From positions 62,001-126,000 of the forward strand of contig JAIOAX010000006.1 in the NCBI GenBank assembly GCA_019873645.1: 64,000 bases of DNA, read 5' to 3'. The notes beneath the pieces are model-generated. The model searched no databases and had not been told where the DNA came from. It saw only the letters and a list, made by a program, of their open reading frames with translations. This DNA comes from Chloroflexota bacterium (GTDB lineage: Bacteria; Chloroflexota; Anaerolineae; B4-G1; SLSP01). This document shows, piece after piece, positions 39,612 to 50,060 of the stretch. The position numbers and the translations under genes were made by a program. Position 1 is the stretch's first letter. Every line of letters starts with the position of its first letter.

Positions 39612-40934
39612 CTACGCTCTGGTCAAGTGCACCAGGTCATAGCGGCTTTCGATGCCGCGCAGCTCAGCGTTGAAGTGGCGCAAGTGCCAACCGCTGTGGT
39701 CTACGATGTCTTTGACAAACGGCTCTTCGTAGAAGGAGCGGGTCAGCATGATGTCGCGTCCGGTCGAAAGGCCCTGCACGCGCGCGGCAATGTTGACCGT
39801 ATGTCCGAAGTAGTCCAGGCGGTCGTTGGAATTCACGGCGATACACGGCCCGCGATGTCCCCCGACCTTGATGATGATGTGGCCTTCGGGGATTTTCTCC
39901 TGCACATTGTAAGCCTCAAACGCTTCCTGCATTGCAAAGAGCGCGTTGATGGCGTCGGTAGAGACCATAAATGTCGCCATGACGGCGTCGCCGATGGTCT
40001 TCACCACCGCGCCGTGGTGCTTGCCGACCACATCGCGCATGATCTTAAAGTGCTCCTTGACCAGATAATAAGCGTCGGAGTCGCCAAGGCGTTCGTAGAG
40101 CGCGGTAGAGCCTTTGATGTCGGTGAAGACGATGACCTGGTTGCGAATGGCAAAGGTTTCATCCGGTGAGATCAACTCACTGGAGAACAAATCCCGAAAG
40201 TTCTGCAAGGAAGTAATTTCAGCAGCAGAAGTCCAGGGATATTGTTTGCGGCGAATGTAGTGCAGCGTCGCCGGTTGGTCGGCCCGGTTCTCGGCGCGAA
40301 TGAGGCACGGGCCGGGATAGCGCACGGTGCGATCCTTGCGCTCCCATTCCTTTCCATCCCAGTACACATCCAAAGTCTGTGGGCCGTCCGCCGCCCCCTC
40401 TTCCACAATGACCGGCGGGTAGCCGATGTAGTAATTGCCGGCTTGAAAATGGACGGGAATTTCCAGCGTTTCGCCCGGCGCGACTTCAAATTGTCCCAGA
40501 AACTCCGAGTAATCCCAGTGCTGATCCAACTCATAATAACCGACGATCTCAATTTTGCGCACGTCATCGTTCAGTTTGAACGTGACTTCCACCGACCGAT
40601 CAAAACTGGCGTCAATCTGAATCTTGCAGTACTCACAGTGCGACGCCGAGCGCAAATGTTCCAGATGCGCGGCGCGGTCCGTGATCCCCGTGCAGGAAGG
40701 GCAATGGATGTCCCATTCGAGATCAAACAGGCCCAGGCGTGTGCCGTAAAGGAAGGCGGCCAGGACTTCATCCCGTGGCAGCTTCCATTCATCGGCCAGC
40801 CGGTAGGCGGACATCTGTTGCAGGCGCGGGGACGCCGCAGTTTCTATATACTCGCGCATCGTGGCGATAATCTCCGGCTTGATGCCTAACTCTTGTAAAC
40901 CAGCTAACTTCTCTTCCAAAACCGCCGTACTCAT
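39612..40934 (-). CDS. DUF5939-like plus class III adenylate/guanylate cyclase domain protein
   Basis: VIVFTDIKGSTALYERLGDSDAYYLVKEHFKIMRDVVGKHHGAVVKTIGDAVMATF. Confidence 0.9.
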   Translation of the reverse strand: MSTAVLEEKLAGLQELGIKPEIIATMREYIETAASPRLQQMSAYRLADEWKLPRDEVLAAFLYGTRLGLFDLEWDIHCPSCTGITDRAAHLEHLRSASHCEYCKIQIDASFDRSVEVTFKLNDDVRKIEIVGYYELDQHWDYSEFLGQFEVAPGETLEIPVHFQAGNYYIGYPPVIVEEGAADGPQTLDVYWDGKEWERKDRTVRYPGPCLIRAENRADQPATLHYIRRKQYPWTSAAEITSLQNFRDLFSSELISPDETFAIRNQVIVFTDIKGSTALYERLGDSDAYYLVKEHFKIMRDVVGKHHGAVVKTIGDAVMATFMVSTDAINALFAMQEAFEAYNVQEKIPEGHIIIKVGGHRGPCIAVNSNDRLDYFGHTVNIAARVQGLSTGRDIMLTRSFYEEPFVKDIVDHSGWHLRHFNAELRGIESRYDLVHLTRA

Positions 40935-41154
40935 TTTGCACCTCCATAAGTGACTTTGAAGATATGCCCACCGTGTGCCGCGATGCCTTCACGCAAAATG
41001 GCATAGCACCGGACAATTGCGGCCTCCATAGCGACAGGGTGTCGATCCCCCAGGAAGACGTTCCCATGAATGTCGGTGAACAGGATAACGTTTCATTCTA
41101 TCCCGAAAATCCTGTGAAGCCTGTCAGAAAATCCGAACCTTTGCCGGGGTAATG

Positions 41155-42135
41155 TCACTCATCTATGATGCTCACATTGGCAAGCTGCGGTGAAGGCGTT
41201 GTCGGGATGACGGGTTGTGGTTTCGCCGGCGAGCGGCGCGTCGTCAACACCACCGCGCCGACAATAATCACCGTCGCCAGCAGTGAGCGTGCGGTCAACG
41301 GCTCGTCGGCGATGAGGAAGCCGAGCACGACCGCCACCACCGGGTTGACGTAGGCATACGTGGAGACCAGCGGCGTCGGCGCAACGCGCAACAGCCAGGT
41401 GTAGGCTGTGAAGCCGATCCACGAACCGAACACAATGAGGTAGCCCAGACCAAGCCAGGCAGCCGGAGCAATCGCGGCCACGTTCAACATGCGCAGGTCG
41501 CCCACCAGGACGCCGAACACGAGGAGCGCCGCCCCGCCGACCAGCATTTCCATCGCCGTACCGAGCAAGGGAGACGCTGGCAACACGGCTTTGCGGCTGT
41601 ACAACGATCCGGCCGACCATGAAAACGCTGCGCCAAGCAAGACGATGGCGCCGAGCGGATCAACACTCTCCACACCAGCGACCTGCGTTGGATTGATCAA
41701 CAACGTAATTCCACAAAAGCCGATGATGATGCCTAGAACTGTCCGCACACTGGGTTTCTGACCGTGCGGGCGCAGCGCGTCTATCAATGCCATCCACAGC
41801 GGCGTTGCGCCGATGAGCAGCGCCGCGATGCTGGAAGCCACGTGTTGCTCGGCCCATACCAGGCCACCGTTCCCGCCGAGCAGTAAGCACAGCCCGACAA
41901 TCGCTGCCGAACGCCATTCGATTTTGGTGGGCGCAGGGTCGCCCTTCAGCCGCCGCCAGATATACAGCACGCTGCCGGCAATCAAGAAGCGCGCGCTTGC
42001 CATCAGGAACGGCGGCATCGTCTGCACGGCAAAGCGAATCGCCAGATACGTTGAACCCCACACAATATACACGGCCAACAACGCCGCCCCAATTGCCAGA
42101 GAAGAGGGTGCAGGTTGTGATTGCTCAGATTGCAT
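41155..42135 (-). CDS. EamA/DMT-family transporter
   Basis: Ten hydrophobic segments; VYIVWGSTYLAIRFAVQTMPPFLMASARFLIAG. Confidence 0.9.
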   Translation of the reverse strand: MQSEQSQPAPSSLAIGAALLAVYIVWGSTYLAIRFAVQTMPPFLMASARFLIAGSVLYIWRRLKGDPAPTKIEWRSAAIVGLCLLLGGNGGLVWAEQHVASSIAALLIGATPLWMALIDALRPHGQKPSVRTVLGIIIGFCGITLLINPTQVAGVESVDPLGAIVLLGAAFSWSAGSLYSRKAVLPASPLLGTAMEMLVGGAALLVFGVLVGDLRMLNVAAIAPAAWLGLGYLIVFGSWIGFTAYTWLLRVAPTPLVSTYAYVNPVVAVVLGFLIADEPLTARSLLATVIIVGAVVLTTRRSPAKPQPVIPTTPSPQLANVSIIDE

Positions 42136-42676
42136 AATTATACCTTTTCAAGAAGGATATGCCTGAGACTGCCACAGGCAAGGTCATTATAGCACGGTGG
42201 AGAAGGGTTGCAATGAAGGAATATCAGAAGGGTAAATTTCAACTTAGGAGAAAAAGTCAGATAAACTTCTGAAATAGTGCACTTAGATTAGTTGTAAATC
42301 TCCTGCCGAACCCCAAATGAGGCTAAGGGCTAACATTGCACTTTTGCACCCCCACCCCCGGCCCCGCCCCAAATCCCCTTTTGAGAAATCCCTCGCTCTC
42401 CCCGCACGCGAGGAGAGCAAGGGCAGGGGGTGAGAGGGGAAAAATCAAAAAAACCTGCCCCCGTCCTGAAGTGCCCCCCGGCTCCCGGCTCACGGTCATT
42501 GACAAATATTCGGGATCAGTGTACAACTAGTGAAAATGACTGTTTGACGACCAGGCTAAGAATGATCAACCTCTTTTCACAAGAGATGCCGGTGCTGTGC
42601 CCACTATGCCAGTACGAAAAGGGCTGCCTACAAGACTAACGACTATAGGACTATTTTCATTAAGGAGGACGGTACA

Positions 42677-45600
42677 ATGAACCTGCACGGCGTATTGATT
42701 GCGGAATCGCCGATTTATCGCGGCAACGCGCGCAAAACGCTGTTCACGCGCGACGGCGATGGAACGCAACGACTGGTCTCGCTGGCCGGCGAAATTTCCG
42801 GCACGGCCGAATCGCTGATGGACGCCTTTATCGGCGCCGACCGTAGCGGACGCAACACCGGTTTGTTGGAACGCATGTGGCGGCGACTGTATGGCGTGGA
42901 GATGCCGCGCGGTTTGATCTCCCAGGTGAGTTGTGAACTGCAGGCCAACAGTTACCTGCGCGACCACTTCTTTGACCTGCGCATGGGGCTGCGGCTGGAT
43001 GAAGACCGCTGGGCCTCTGAAGCCAATGCCAACTATAAGATGGAAACCGTCTTCCGCAACGCGGTCTTCGACTTTGCCATGCGCGTGAACGACAATGTGT
43101 TGAAGGAAAAAGACAACGCGGCGCGTCTCTACTACCTGCTTGAGGAACTGCGCGCCGGCCGGTTCTGGTTTGGCGCAGGTAAGAGCAAGGGTCTGGGCCG
43201 CCTGCGCTTGGAACTGGATAACCCGTTGCCGACGCCCGAAAAAACGCCCCCGGTTGCGCCTAAGGCCAATCACCTCAAAATCACGCTGACCTTCGACGCG
43301 CTCAATCCGCTCCTGGTAGGCTGGAACTGGGGCAAAGTGGACCCCGGCCAGCCGGCGTTTGCCGCCATCGAAGGGCAGGTGCTCATCGCCGCGATGCGCG
43401 ACTTGCCTGCGCCGGTCCGCCAACGCCTGGAAATGGTCATCGGTGGGCCGATTCTGAACACGGCGGACTGGAAGCGCAAGCTGGCAAGCTACCTGCCGCG
43501 CATTCTGGCAGTCTGGCTGCGCGAACGCTCCGTCGGCGAAGCGGAGACCTGGGTGCTCACCGATAAGGCCCTGGATAAACTGGGCAAGGGCAAATACGCG
43601 CTTGCCGGGAAGGTGATCCAGGCCGCCAAACCACTGTGCAACACGCCTTTCCCCAGCCAGGAGGCCGCGCAGCAAGCCTTTGAGGCGGCGCTGGGCGACA
43701 AGGCCAACATGGCCGGGCGGTTGGTCAAGGCGATGGAAGTCCACGCCGAGATGCGCACTGAGTTGGACTCGCAGGTCTGGGCAACGGCGGCCGCCGCATT
43801 TGGATGGGATGACGCGGTCAGGGCCGAGGTCGCGCAGCGGATTCACGATGAGAGCCTGCTCACCGATTATCTGACGGAAATCTGCCAGATTGTCCTGCCG
43901 CGCCTTTACGAACAGGTGGATCAACAGGTCAAGCTGCTGCAGAGCGACGCCTGGGTAGACGCCGAAATCAGCAACCGCGAGGCGCACCTGGCAATCAAGA
44001 CCCTGTTGCTCGAAGGTAAACTCAGCGAGGCGCAATGGAACAGCCGCACACCGCCGGAAGGCATCAGCGCCACAGCCTGGCGCACCTTCCAGGAAGAACA
44101 CCGCCGTGTGCGTTATCAGCACATGTTGCATCCCGGCAACCTGCGCAAGAGTATTGCCAATGACCGCAACTTCATCGCCTTCCTGGAAGGCTATCGCAAT
44201 CGCACGCGGCAGGAACTGGCGCAATCTTACAACGTGGACTTCCGTACCGGCGGCCCGGCCAACCGCGAAGTCTCGCGCAAGTACGGCAAGCCCTATGATA
44301 CCGTTTTTATGCGCATGCTCACATGGTCGCCTTCGACGCGGGAAACGGGCGCGTGGGAAATCTACATCCCCGGCAGCACGCTCAAGGGTGCGTTCCGCCG
44401 CCGCGCCTCACAGGTGCTCAAAACGTTGTGGGGCGAGTCGGCCCAGACGGAAAAGGTGCTCAACCGGCTCTTCGGCGAGCAGGGGCGCATCGGCATGGTG
44501 TACTTCTCCGACGCCTATCTCGCTGACCCCATAGACCCTAACCGTGCCTGGTGTTCGATGGACGGCGTGCGGATGGATCCGTCCACCGGTCAGCCGATTG
44601 AAAGCGCCAAGACCGATTACCTCTTCGCCTACGGCAACCAACTGGTCTTCCAGATGCAGTTGGACATCCAGGATCTGGCGGAAGACGACTTGCCGGCGTT
44701 CGCGTTGCTCTGTCATCTGCTGGACGATTTCCAGCGGGGTGACATTCCCCTGGGCGGCGAGAAGACCAGCGGGTTCGGCTGGGTGCAGGCCGACATTGCC
44801 GCGGTGGACTGGTACACCGGCGACCCGCAGGATGTCATCACCACCCAATTCCTGAAGGCGCCGACCCTGTCTCAGGATGGGCTATGGCAGCACATCACCT
44901 TGACCGGCGAGGCAGCCGCAGCAGCCTTGCAGGGGACGCACCCCCTCACGCTGCAACAGTCCATTCAGGTGCCGCCGGTGGCGCAGGCGGGCTTTATTTC
45001 CCACCGCGCTTTTGGCGGTAACTGCGGCATGCTGTTCCTGGAAGCCGACGTGCTCAGCCCGTTGCACATCCACGAAAGCGGCGTGCCTTCGTTCCAGGCA
45101 CAATTGGACGATGGCCCGGTGAACGGCTGGGACTTCTTCTCGATGTCGCCGCCGGACGAGACTTACCGCTCCGAAACGCGGGTGTACGCGCTGCCAAGCC
45201 GCAGTCTTAAGGGGATGCTGCGCCACATCTACGCCATCGCCAGCAACGCCCAGACGCCCAGCAGCGACCTCAGCCGCCTGAATCCCGCCGACAGCCTCTT
45301 CGGCTGGGTAGGGCCGGGGACCAATCAGGCGATTATGGGCCGCCTGTCCATCGGTTTCGCGCTCTTTGAACAGCCGGAACTGGCGTGGTTCAAGGTACCC
45401 TATCCTTATTCGGGGTGGCTCTACGCGCCGGCCGAGCGGACCTGGATGCACACCGCCGGCAAGAGTGTGCCCAAGCACCGCGTTGCTCAAACCTGGCGAC
45501 TCTTCCCCCATACGCCCCTGGCGCCGATTGTGAAGCGCTTGGAGACCTTCGCGCCGGATACGGTGCAGGCTAACTATTTCCGTGCCATTCTGCCCGGCGC

Positions 45601-45898
45601 GCGGGCGCGTTTCAGCGTGCGCTTCTGGAATCTGGAAGATGAGGAATTGCAGCGGCTGCTGTGGTGCTTGACCCTGGAGCCAAACCTGGCCCACAAATTG
45701 GGCTTGCACCGCTACCTCGGCTTTGGCAGCCTGCGTCTGCGGCTGTTGCCCGAAAGCTATCTCATTGATTGGTCGCGCCGCTACGGCAGCGACGCAACGG
45801 CATGGCAGCGGCCGTTGGATGTTGAGCAATGGCGCAACCCGCGCGTCATCGCCAATTACATCAACCTGTGTCAACTGCTCAATGCTGACACCCTATGA
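42677..45898 (+). CDS. Multi-domain RAMP (Cas7-like) fusion protein
   Basis: 1073 aa; three Gly-rich RAMP loops (FGAGKSKGLGRLRLEL, LGGEKTSGFGWVQADI, HRYLGFGSLRLRL) and RAMP 'PGSTLKGAFRRR' / 'LPSRSLKGMLRHIY' motifs; AAGGAGG RBS. Confidence 0.8.
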   Translation: MNLHGVLIAESPIYRGNARKTLFTRDGDGTQRLVSLAGEISGTAESLMDAFIGADRSGRNTGLLERMWRRLYGVEMPRGLISQVSCELQANSYLRDHFFDLRMGLRLDEDRWASEANANYKMETVFRNAVFDFAMRVNDNVLKEKDNAARLYYLLEELRAGRFWFGAGKSKGLGRLRLELDNPLPTPEKTPPVAPKANHLKITLTFDALNPLLVGWNWGKVDPGQPAFAAIEGQVLIAAMRDLPAPVRQRLEMVIGGPILNTADWKRKLASYLPRILAVWLRERSVGEAETWVLTDKALDKLGKGKYALAGKVIQAAKPLCNTPFPSQEAAQQAFEAALGDKANMAGRLVKAMEVHAEMRTELDSQVWATAAAAFGWDDAVRAEVAQRIHDESLLTDYLTEICQIVLPRLYEQVDQQVKLLQSDAWVDAEISNREAHLAIKTLLLEGKLSEAQWNSRTPPEGISATAWRTFQEEHRRVRYQHMLHPGNLRKSIANDRNFIAFLEGYRNRTRQELAQSYNVDFRTGGPANREVSRKYGKPYDTVFMRMLTWSPSTRETGAWEIYIPGSTLKGAFRRRASQVLKTLWGESAQTEKVLNRLFGEQGRIGMVYFSDAYLADPIDPNRAWCSMDGVRMDPSTGQPIESAKTDYLFAYGNQLVFQMQLDIQDLAEDDLPAFALLCHLLDDFQRGDIPLGGEKTSGFGWVQADIAAVDWYTGDPQDVITTQFLKAPTLSQDGLWQHITLTGEAAAAALQGTHPLTLQQSIQVPPVAQAGFISHRAFGGNCGMLFLEADVLSPLHIHESGVPSFQAQLDDGPVNGWDFFSMSPPDETYRSETRVYALPSRSLKGMLRHIYAIASNAQTPSSDLSRLNPADSLFGWVGPGTNQAIMGRLSIGFALFEQPELAWFKVPYPYSGWLYAPAERTWMHTAGKSVPKHRVAQTWRLFPHTPLAPIVKRLETFAPDTVQANYFRAILPGARARFSVRFWNLEDEELQRLLWCLTLEPNLAHKLGLHRYLGFGSLRLRLLPESYLIDWSRRYGSDATAWQRPLDVEQWRNPRVIANYINLCQLLNADTL

Positions 45899-46754
45899 TT
45901 GGCTACGCCAGAGTCGCACCGGCGGCGAGCTGCTGGCGACGCTGGAATTGCTGACGGCACGTCCCGACCTGTTTGCCGCTGTAGAGGCGGAGGCCGGGAC
46001 GCCGTCTTCGGCGTTGCATGCCCTGTGCGCACGCTGCGGTCTCTATCCGCGTACTGCGCCCCAGCAACCTTACTGTGCGGTGTGTGATACCGTCATCGAA
46101 GAAGCCAAAGCGCAAGGGCAAATTTCGCGCTACGCCACCGTCATCTGGGGATATGTGAACCAGCTTCCGCGCCAGTTGCGCGCCGGCTATGGCTTCAAGG
46201 ATAGCCATATTCTCGGTGCGTATGCTCACGACGCCAACCATTTTCTACTGGCTATCCCGCGCCGTGAACTGAAAACCTGGCTTCAGGAATTGCTCATCTA
46301 TCACGGGCCGGACCTCAAGGGACTGCTGCAAATCTTCCCCACGACCGGCGGTAAATTCGTCGCCATGCACGATCTGCTGCGACGGATGCATTACTACGAA
46401 GCGCGCTTCCCGATGGATTGTCTGCGGGTGCGTTTCATCTATGCGCCCCATCAGATCTTTCATCTGCGCGAGTATGACCGCGCCGGCGTGTTGACCTTCG
46501 AGGTCGGCGAATTCGTGAATGTCCTGGAAATGGCCGCCGTCTTCCGCACAGTTCTGCGTCCCGAAGAACAGGCTACCCTCCGCCAGTTGTTGCGAATCGA
46601 AGATGAACAAGAAGCGCAATTCCTCTGGGGGCGGTTTGCCGGCCAGCTCGGCGCCGAAGCGAAGGATATGCTGAACGCCTGGAAAATCCGCCGCTGGCCG
46701 CAAGCGCAAATCAAACTGCTTTACGTATTGACCGATTATGTCACCTATTATTGA
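45882..46754 (+). CDS. RAMP-cluster protein of unknown function with CxxC...CxxC
   Basis: CARCGLYPRTAPQQPYCAVCD; overlaps both neighbours in the operon. Confidence 0.65.
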   Translation: MLTPYDWLRQSRTGGELLATLELLTARPDLFAAVEAEAGTPSSALHALCARCGLYPRTAPQQPYCAVCDTVIEEAKAQGQISRYATVIWGYVNQLPRQLRAGYGFKDSHILGAYAHDANHFLLAIPRRELKTWLQELLIYHGPDLKGLLQIFPTTGGKFVAMHDLLRRMHYYEARFPMDCLRVRFIYAPHQIFHLREYDRAGVLTFEVGEFVNVLEMAAVFRTVLRPEEQATLRQLLRIEDEQEAQFLWGRFAGQLGAEAKDMLNAWKIRRWPQAQIKLLYVLTDYVTYY

Positions 46755-47796
46755 GACATTGCCGCTGATCCGTTATCTGATCGTCTGGCGGATCAACCAC
46801 CCGCTGGTGCAGCCGCCGGACGATCTGGCAAACGCGCTTTCGACGGTGCTGGGGACGCTGATTGCGGAGCGGCTGCCTTCGGCGGAGGCGCGCGAGTGGC
46901 AGAAGACACGCAGTGCGTGGGAAAAGGCTTACGGCGCAGCCGACGCCGCGCCGGAGGACGCCTTCGCGCTCACGGCCGTTCCGGCTTCTCCCTGGCCGCT
47001 GGATGTGGTGCTGTATCCCTATCCCCTGAAATCGTCCTACGGCGAAGGAGAAAAACTGGTCTGGGAACTGAAACTGTGCGGCGCGAGCGCCGAGCATGGC
47101 GTGTTCCTGGAGTACCTCTTGCCGGCATTCGAGGCCGCCGCGATCACAACCGATAGCCGCTGGAAAGTTACCAACGGCCTGTGGGGGCATTTCGACATCC
47201 AGGCGGTCTACGTAGCGCGCGGGTTACAGTGGGAGCCGCTTGTTACAGATGGCAAACTGGACCTCAACTACCGCGCCACTCCTACCCAATGGGCTGAGGA
47301 GCGCGCATTCGAGTCACCCGATTGGGCGTTCCGCCGTCTGACCTGGGTGACGCCGTTCGATTTCGCCGCCCCGGCCACGGCGCTCTATCTGCGCCTGCAA
47401 CAACAGAAACGGGAAAGCCAGAAGAGACGCCGACACCAACAAACTAAAATCTCCGACGGCGACATCCCGACCCTCGAAGGCATTGTCCACGCGCTGATGC
47501 GGCGTCTGGCAACCCTCCTGCCGCTCAAGGACGCTACCGAAGAAGCCGTGTGGGCGTTGTTGCCGGACGAGATGCAGGCGCCGCTCTGGGAGGCGTTTAA
47601 CATCTTACAGCAGGTCGGTCAGCACCGGCAACACAAACTCCAGGCTGCCCCCAAAGGCCGTTGGGGACGCTGGGTCGGCTGGCAAACTTTTGCCACGCCG
47701 ACCCCGGCGGCGCTGATCCCTTATCTGGAACTGGCCTCGATCCTCCACGTGGGAAACTACACCCATTTTGGCTGTGGAACGTTCACACTTCAGTGA
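46738..47796 (+). CDS. cas6: Cas6-like RAMP endoribonuclease
   Basis: C-terminal Cas6-type segment LTWVTPFDFAAPA...GRWGRWVGWQTFATPTPAALIPYLELASILHVGNYTHFGCGTFTLQ. Confidence 0.72.
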   Translation: MSPIIETLPLIRYLIVWRINHPLVQPPDDLANALSTVLGTLIAERLPSAEAREWQKTRSAWEKAYGAADAAPEDAFALTAVPASPWPLDVVLYPYPLKSSYGEGEKLVWELKLCGASAEHGVFLEYLLPAFEAAAITTDSRWKVTNGLWGHFDIQAVYVARGLQWEPLVTDGKLDLNYRATPTQWAEERAFESPDWAFRRLTWVTPFDFAAPATALYLRLQQQKRESQKRRRHQQTKISDGDIPTLEGIVHALMRRLATLLPLKDATEEAVWALLPDEMQAPLWEAFNILQQVGQHRQHKLQAAPKGRWGRWVGWQTFATPTPAALIPYLELASILHVGNYTHFGCGTFTLQ

Positions 47797-47802
47797 CGGA
47801 TT

Positions 47803-48189
47803 TTGACGGCGATGGGAACTTGGGCGCAACGGGCACGGCAGCTTAAGGCCGAGACTTGCGCGCTCTACCTGGCTTACCGCGATCCGCGCACACCGTGGTA
47901 CGCGCGGGTCTGCGCTGCGGTCGTGGTGGGCTATGCGTTCAGTCCGATTGACCTGATTCCCGACTTCATCCCCGTGCTCGGCTATCTGGATGACCTCGTG
48001 CTCGTCCCACTCGGCGTCTGGTTCGCGCTCAAGCTGATTCCGCCGGAGGTAATGGCGGAAAGCCGGGACAAAGCGCAGACGATGCTGGCGAACGGCAAAC
48101 CTGTCAGCCGCGCCGCTGCCGTTGTCATCGTCAGCATTTGGATATTGCTGGCAGCCCTGGGGATTGCCCTGGCGCTCAAACTAACATGA
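47803..48189 (+). CDS. DUF1232 (YkvA-like) membrane protein
   Basis: [43 protein letters not shown]. Confidence 0.9.
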   Translation: MTAMGTWAQRARQLKAETCALYLAYRDPRTPWYARVCAAVVVGYAFSPIDLIPDFIPVLGYLDDLVLVPLGVWFALKLIPPEVMAESRDKAQTMLANGKPVSRAAAVVIVSIWILLAALGIALALKLT

Positions 48190-49253
48190 ACAGGAAAATG
48201 CTCTTGGGCAACGTGGCGGTATACAGCATAACCCACGCGCTGATTGATGCCACATGCGCGGGCGTGCTTTTTGCTATGGTGGCGCGTGCGCAAGCTGATC
48301 CGCAAACGCTATCCAACCTGATCGTCGTTTACAATGTCCTGGCGTTTTCCACACAGCCCCTTTTCGGTTTGTTGGTGGACCGGTTCGACACACCTGTTTA
48401 TGCGGCTGTACTGGGGGGCGTGCTGGTTGCGGCATCGCCGCTGTTGCTACCGGTCCCATTCCTGGCAGTGTTGATCACCGGCATCGGCAATGCTTTGTTT
48501 CACGTTGGGGGCGGCGTCATCAGCCTGCATCTGGCCTCTGGCAAGGCGGCCTTGCCGGGCATCTACGTGGCTCCCGGCGCGTTGGGGTTGATGGTCGGCA
48601 CGTTGATCGGCAAGAGCGGACACTTCAGTGCCTGGCCGTTTATGCTGTTGCTGTCAGCTGCAGTGGTGCTGATCCTGGTCATACCCAGGCCACAAGCAGC
48701 AGCGCCCCGGAGCTTGCCCGGCGATCTGAAATGGTTTGAAACGGTGCTCCTGTTGTTGCTGGTCTCGGTGGCGATTCGCAGCCTGGTGGGCATGAGCCTG
48801 GTTTTGCCGTGGAAGTCAGACCCTACCCTGCTTTTCATCCTGACGGGTGCTGTGGTCTTGGGAAAAGCCTTGGGCGGCATCCTCGGCGACAAATTCGGGT
48901 GGGCCACAGTGGCCGTGTCTGGATTGGCCGTCTCGCTCCCTTTGCTCACGTTCTTTGCGCACATCCCGACGCTTGCCATTACGGGGGTCTTTTTGTTCAA
49001 CCTGAGCATGCCGATCACGCTCATCTGCCTGGCCGAGATGCTGCCCGGAAAGGGCGGCTTTGCCTTCGGTTTGACGACGTTAGCCTTGATCATCGGAGCC
49101 TTACCCACATTTACACCACTCCGCCTTCTCACGGGCCATCCGGGGTTCATTTTTGCGGCAATTCTCGTCTCCGTCGCCGCGTTGTCCGTTGGATTGCGAT
49201 TGTATGCCGGTCACTATAGCGATCGAATGTCCGGTTCGGGAATACCACATTGA
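48186..49253 (+). CDS. MFS-like transporter
   Basis: Many TM helices; ATGA overlap with preceding DUF1232 gene. Confidence 0.78.
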   Translation: MNRKMLLGNVAVYSITHALIDATCAGVLFAMVARAQADPQTLSNLIVVYNVLAFSTQPLFGLLVDRFDTPVYAAVLGGVLVAASPLLLPVPFLAVLITGIGNALFHVGGGVISLHLASGKAALPGIYVAPGALGLMVGTLIGKSGHFSAWPFMLLLSAAVVLILVIPRPQAAAPRSLPGDLKWFETVLLLLLVSVAIRSLVGMSLVLPWKSDPTLLFILTGAVVLGKALGGILGDKFGWATVAVSGLAVSLPLLTFFAHIPTLAITGVFLFNLSMPITLICLAEMLPGKGGFAFGLTTLALIIGALPTFTPLRLLTGHPGFIFAAILVSVAALSVGLRLYAGHYSDRMSGSGIPH

Positions 49254-49268
49254 GCTGAAAGGGAGGGT

Positions 49269-49493
49269 ATGATGATAGCAGGATTCTTGCGATTGTTGGG
49301 GGTGACGCTGCTCATGCTTCTGCCGGAGCAAGTCGTGCCGGCTGATGTCGTGCCACTGCCGGATTTATCTGCATTATTAGTCGAGGCCGTGATAGGGCTT
49401 GGTCTTTTCGTCATCACCATCGTCGTCGTGGCGGTTGTGGTGATCAAGAGGATCAAGAAAAAACATGCGGTCAAGGACGACGCCGGTCGGTAA
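49269..49493 (+). CDS. Small membrane protein
   Basis: Signal/TM segments; RBS GGGAGGG upstream. Confidence 0.55.
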   Translation: MMIAGFLRLLGVTLLMLLPEQVVPADVVPLPDLSALLVEAVIGLGLFVITIVVVAVVVIKRIKKKHAVKDDAGR

Positions 49494-49538
49494 ATACAAT
49501 CGGCGGCGTAGCGGTCAATACTCCATCCCCGTGTTGAT

Positions 49539-49883
49539 ATGCCGGGCACATACCTGCTTGCTCTGTTACTCACGTTGGCCGTCGAAGGCGGTGTTGCCTG
49601 TCTGTTTGGCCTCCGCAAACGCCAGGCTTTATGGGCGGTTGTTGTGATCAATGTGATCACGTTTGTGATCTTGAATTATGGCCTGCTGGTTCTTCGCTAT
49701 CTGGGCGTCAATATACCGTTAGCGTTGATCATCGTCCTGGAACTACTGGTGGTCGTGGCGGAATGGCGGTTGTTGGTGTACGTCTTCGGCAATTCAAGCG
49801 GGCGATTTTTCATCCTATCCCTGATCGCCAATACGGCGTCGTTTATTGTCGGTGGCCTGCTGTTCAGGACGTTTGGGCAATAA
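49539..49883 (+). CDS. Small multi-TM membrane protein
   Basis: MPGTYLLALLLTLAVEGGVACLFGLRKRQALWAVVVINVITFVILNYGLLVLRYL. Confidence 0.6.
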   Translation: MPGTYLLALLLTLAVEGGVACLFGLRKRQALWAVVVINVITFVILNYGLLVLRYLGVNIPLALIIVLELLVVVAEWRLLVYVFGNSSGRFFILSLIANTASFIVGGLLFRTFGQ

Positions 49884-50060
49884 GGTCATGGGCGTCAGAT
49901 CACCATCCGCAATCGCGCTGCCATCGAAACCTCAAGCGACAATCTGTCAACTGAAAGCGCGCCTCAAATCCTGTCCCAAGATTGCAAATTTAAGAGATTG
50001 CATAACCGCTTCCTCAATGCAAAAATGTCAACGGACATTGAACAGATGAAACGGATTACA

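Noticed and set aside
39612-40934. Class III cyclase as a signalling component of the RAMP cluster
   Set aside because: Opposite strand, separated by a DMT transporter and intergenic repeats; no evidence for a functional link.
42323-42530. Short ORFs in the C-rich region upstream of the RAMP operon
   Set aside because: Low-complexity sequence with a hairpin (CTCTCCCCGCACGCGAGGAGAG); open in several frames on both strands, no coding signal.
42566-44224. 552-aa minus-strand ORF opposite the RAMP fusion gene
   Set aside because: Antisense shadow of a GC-rich coding frame; no recognisable motifs, while the plus strand has RAMP motifs and an RBS.
44882-45874. 330-aa minus-strand ORF opposite the RAMP fusion gene
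   Set aside because: Same reason: antisense open frame without family signals.
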